DNA from: an uncultured Pirellula sp.
GTDB taxonomy: Bacteria > Planctomycetota > Planctomycetia > Pirellulales > Pirellulaceae
DNA: 7,133 nucleotides
Assembly: GCA_903837255.1 (NCBI GenBank)
Contig: CAILTZ010000307.1
Coordinates: 1 to 7,133 of the forward strand
Direction of reading: 5' to 3'
The position numbers and the translations under genes were made by a program. The notes beneath the pieces are model-generated. The model made no database searches and was not told the DNA's origin. It saw nothing but the letters and a program-made list of their open reading frames with translations. Each line of letters starts with the position of its first letter. Position 1 is the first letter of the stretch. Of the stretch, positions 5,501 through 7,133 are shown piece after piece.

Positions 5501-7133
5501 TCAGGAGGGGGACAGGGATTTGATTTTCTTTTTCAAACCGTTGCGGATGGCATCTTCTAAGCTCTTGATGGTGGTTTGTACCGAAGCGACTTGGTCGGGA
5601 TCAAGTTCATCATTTTCGCCGAAGCGTTTCGCATAGAATGCCGAGGAAAGTTTTTTCATATCTACCGTTAGATCCGCTCGGCCGAGGGCATCCCCCGCGA
5701 TCTGGAGGAATTCTTGCGGAGTCTGATGGGGTTCTCTGCGCAAGCCCAACGAACGCAGCAGCTTGATGATTTTTTCGTAGAACTCGATCCTCGAGTAACT
5801 GCGGCGCTGGCGGGTCGATTTTCGGCGCCATTTTTTAGGGAAGAGATTTGGAAAGAGCCTTTGGATGGCTTTGTAGAGCATCAGCAAGCTTGCAGCGATC
5901 GCGATGAATGCAACGGCAACTCTCCAGGAGAACCATCGGTCTGGGGAAAGGAAACCACCGACAAAGCGGCTCGATTGCATCCGAGAGAAGAGCGTTTGAA
6001 TTTGAACCCAGAATCTCGCATAAGTACCTTCGGAAGAGTCTCCGAAGAGGGAGAACAAACCTCCCTGTTTGGATTTATCCATGTTGATAACCATCTCATC
6101 CCAAAAATCTTGCATCGCGTCGAACGTTTGCGAGTTCGAGCTGCGGAAGCTACCGCCAGCGTTCGAACCATCGACCGGTGGGGTCGGGTCGAGCCTTAGC
6201 CAAACACCTTGTGTGGACCAACTCGGTATGGGGATACCGACTCGAATCGATTCGTCCTCTTGGAGTATCTGATCGATGGTAAAGTAAGCTTCTACCCAGA
6301 CGTGGGCATGGTTCTGCGAGACCTGGAAGTACCCGCCGATATCGTTGTATTCGCTTGGTCGAAACCCGACGACAAGTCGAGTGGGGATCCCTTGTGATCG
6401 CAGCATCAAGGCCAATGCGCTCGCAAAGTACTGACAGTGTCCTTTTCTTTTGTTGAGAAGAAAATCTGCGATAGGATCGATCCCGGAATCACGGGGCCCT
6501 GTGAGCGAAAGGGTGTACTCGTATTGACTGTTGCTAGCCAAATGATTTTCTAGGAACAGGGCCCTGGCAAGCTTGCCCGTTAGAGGCTTGGGGCTGAGGG
6601 CCAGAATACGCTCGATTTCAGGTCGGAGGATTTCTAAAGAAGCTGGAAAGGTCGTGATCAAACTGCCATAGCTGGAGAGTGACTCTGGTTGCTTTTCCTT
6701 GTAAACATCCGATTGATCTTCGAGAATCGGGGATTCTTGTCCTCCGACGAACGCATAGCTCAAAAAGGAGTAGCGGCGTTTAGGCGGATTGCTACCCGAA
6801 AAATTGCCCCGTAAATCGACCAGTCGCCAATCTCTTCGCGATGTAAGAAATGGCGAATTTTCGACTTGAGCATAAGGAGGTATCGAGCACACGACGGGTC
6901 CGAATGGGGATCGCTCAGCGACGTTGACTCGGACGCAGTCGCGGCGAGCAAGCATTTCGCTGTCGCAATCCTGCTGAGACATCAGATCTCGCAAATTACT
7001 CTGTTTGGGGCTGCTGCTGTCTCGATCGCTAGGTTGCCAGAAACCTCGCCCTGGACCGTCGATGTAACGGTGCACGACTGTTCCTCGAATGTAAGGCGGC
7101 TGGTTGGGTCGGTAGGTTTTTGTCGTCGTCTCA
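5501..7133 (-). CDS. TgpA-like membrane transglutaminase-domain protein (5' end beyond the right edge)
   Basis: The frame is open to the window edge. A GTG at 7075 is not a convincing start, because the codons upstream of it encode PPYIRGTVVHRYIDG, resembling the conserved segment before the transglutaminase core of TgpA-family (DUF3488) proteins. About 543 residues are visible and an N-terminal multi-helix part is expected off-window. Counting from 7075, the core has C214 (KGHCQYFASALALMLRSQGI), H258 (NHAHVWVEAY) and D296 (WLRLDPTPP), a complete Cys-His-Asp triad. A Ser/Gly-rich linker follows, then one membrane helix (384-400), a strongly basic stretch (KKWRRKSTRQRR), and a DUF4129-like C-terminal tail (428-500). 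The basic side should be cytoplasmic, placing the catalytic core outside. Such genes are often next to MoxR ATPase and DUF58 genes, which may lie to the right. The role is uncertain: protease-like or cross-linking action on envelope proteins or peptides. rhaB follows after 15 bases. Confidence 0.88.
   Translation of the reverse strand, partial: ETTTKTYRPNQPPYIRGTVVHRYIDGPGRGFWQPSDRDSSSPKQSNLRDLMSQQDCDSEMLARRDCVRVNVAERSPFGPVVCSIPPYAQVENSPFLTSRRDWRLVDLRGNFSGSNPPKRRYSFLSYAFVGGQESPILEDQSDVYKEKQPESLSSYGSLITTFPASLEILRPEIERILALSPKPLTGKLARALFLENHLASNSQYEYTLSLTGPRDSGIDPIADFLLNKRKGHCQYFASALALMLRSQGIPTRLVVGFRPSEYNDIGGYFQVSQNHAHVWVEAYFTIDQILQEDESIRVGIPIPSWSTQGVWLRLDPTPPVDGSNAGGSFRSSNSQTFDAMQDFWDEMVINMDKSKQGGLFSLFGDSSEGTYARFWVQIQTLFSRMQSSRFVGGFLSPDRWFSWRVAVAFIAIAASLLMLYKAIQRLFPNLFPKKWRRKSTRQRRSYSRIEFYEKIIKLLRSLGLRREPHQTPQEFLQIAGDALGRADLTVDMKKLSSAFYAKRFGENDELDPDQVASVQTTIKSLEDAIRNGLKKKIKSLSPS

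Noticed and set aside
5714..6199. 161-codon open frame on the plus strand
   Set aside because: It is antisense to the transglutaminase gene within its linker and C-terminal region; no independent support.
7073..7075. GTG as the true start of the transglutaminase protein
   Set aside because: The frame stays open to the edge and the codons upstream encode a conserved-looking family segment, so the gene is cut by the window.

Overview
The window looks like chromosomal sequence from a free-living, carbohydrate-degrading bacterium. A planctomycete of the Pirellulaceae type is my best guess. That rests on protein style only: a Tat-exported COG3618 amidohydrolase, a haloarchaeal-type glucose dehydrogenase, a CE15 glucuronoyl esterase, and a TgpA-like transglutaminase, with few clear Shine-Dalgarno sites. 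No marker gene in the window proves it.

Layout. Three genes read rightward: a Tat-signal metal-dependent hydrolase of the lactonase-like family (153-1121), a zinc-type glucose 1-dehydrogenase (1284-2387), and, 33 bases later, an ORF (2421-3911) whose last ~410 residues are a CE15 glucuronoyl esterase. The first ~71 residues of that ORF look like a separate small Cys-rich membrane protein. Two genes read leftward: a TgpA-like membrane transglutaminase, cut by the right window edge (5501-7133), and, 15 bases after its stop, rhamnulokinase rhaB (3989-5485). The two blocks converge on a tandem array of four 20-bp units (3917-3996), which also supplies the last two codons and the stop codon of rhaB. 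A near-perfect hairpin (74-104) lies in the leader of the first gene.

How they may work together. The esterase would cut lignin-glucuronoxylan ester links outside the cytoplasm. The dehydrogenase oxidises an aldose to its lactone, and the amidohydrolase belongs to a family containing sugar lactonases. RhaB phosphorylates L-rhamnulose. Together they suggest use of plant or algal polysaccharide sugars. However, the hydrolase and esterase look exported while the dehydrogenase and kinase look cytoplasmic, so a single linear pathway is not shown. The transglutaminase is probably the end of a different functional unit lying beyond the right edge.

No RNA gene, insertion sequence, CRISPR array or phage gene is visible. 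The most notable points are the membrane-protein/esterase fusion with a hidden TGATG overlap, the repeat array that runs into the end of rhaB, and the haloarchaeal-type zinc site of the dehydrogenase. I saw no evidence of a wholly new system.
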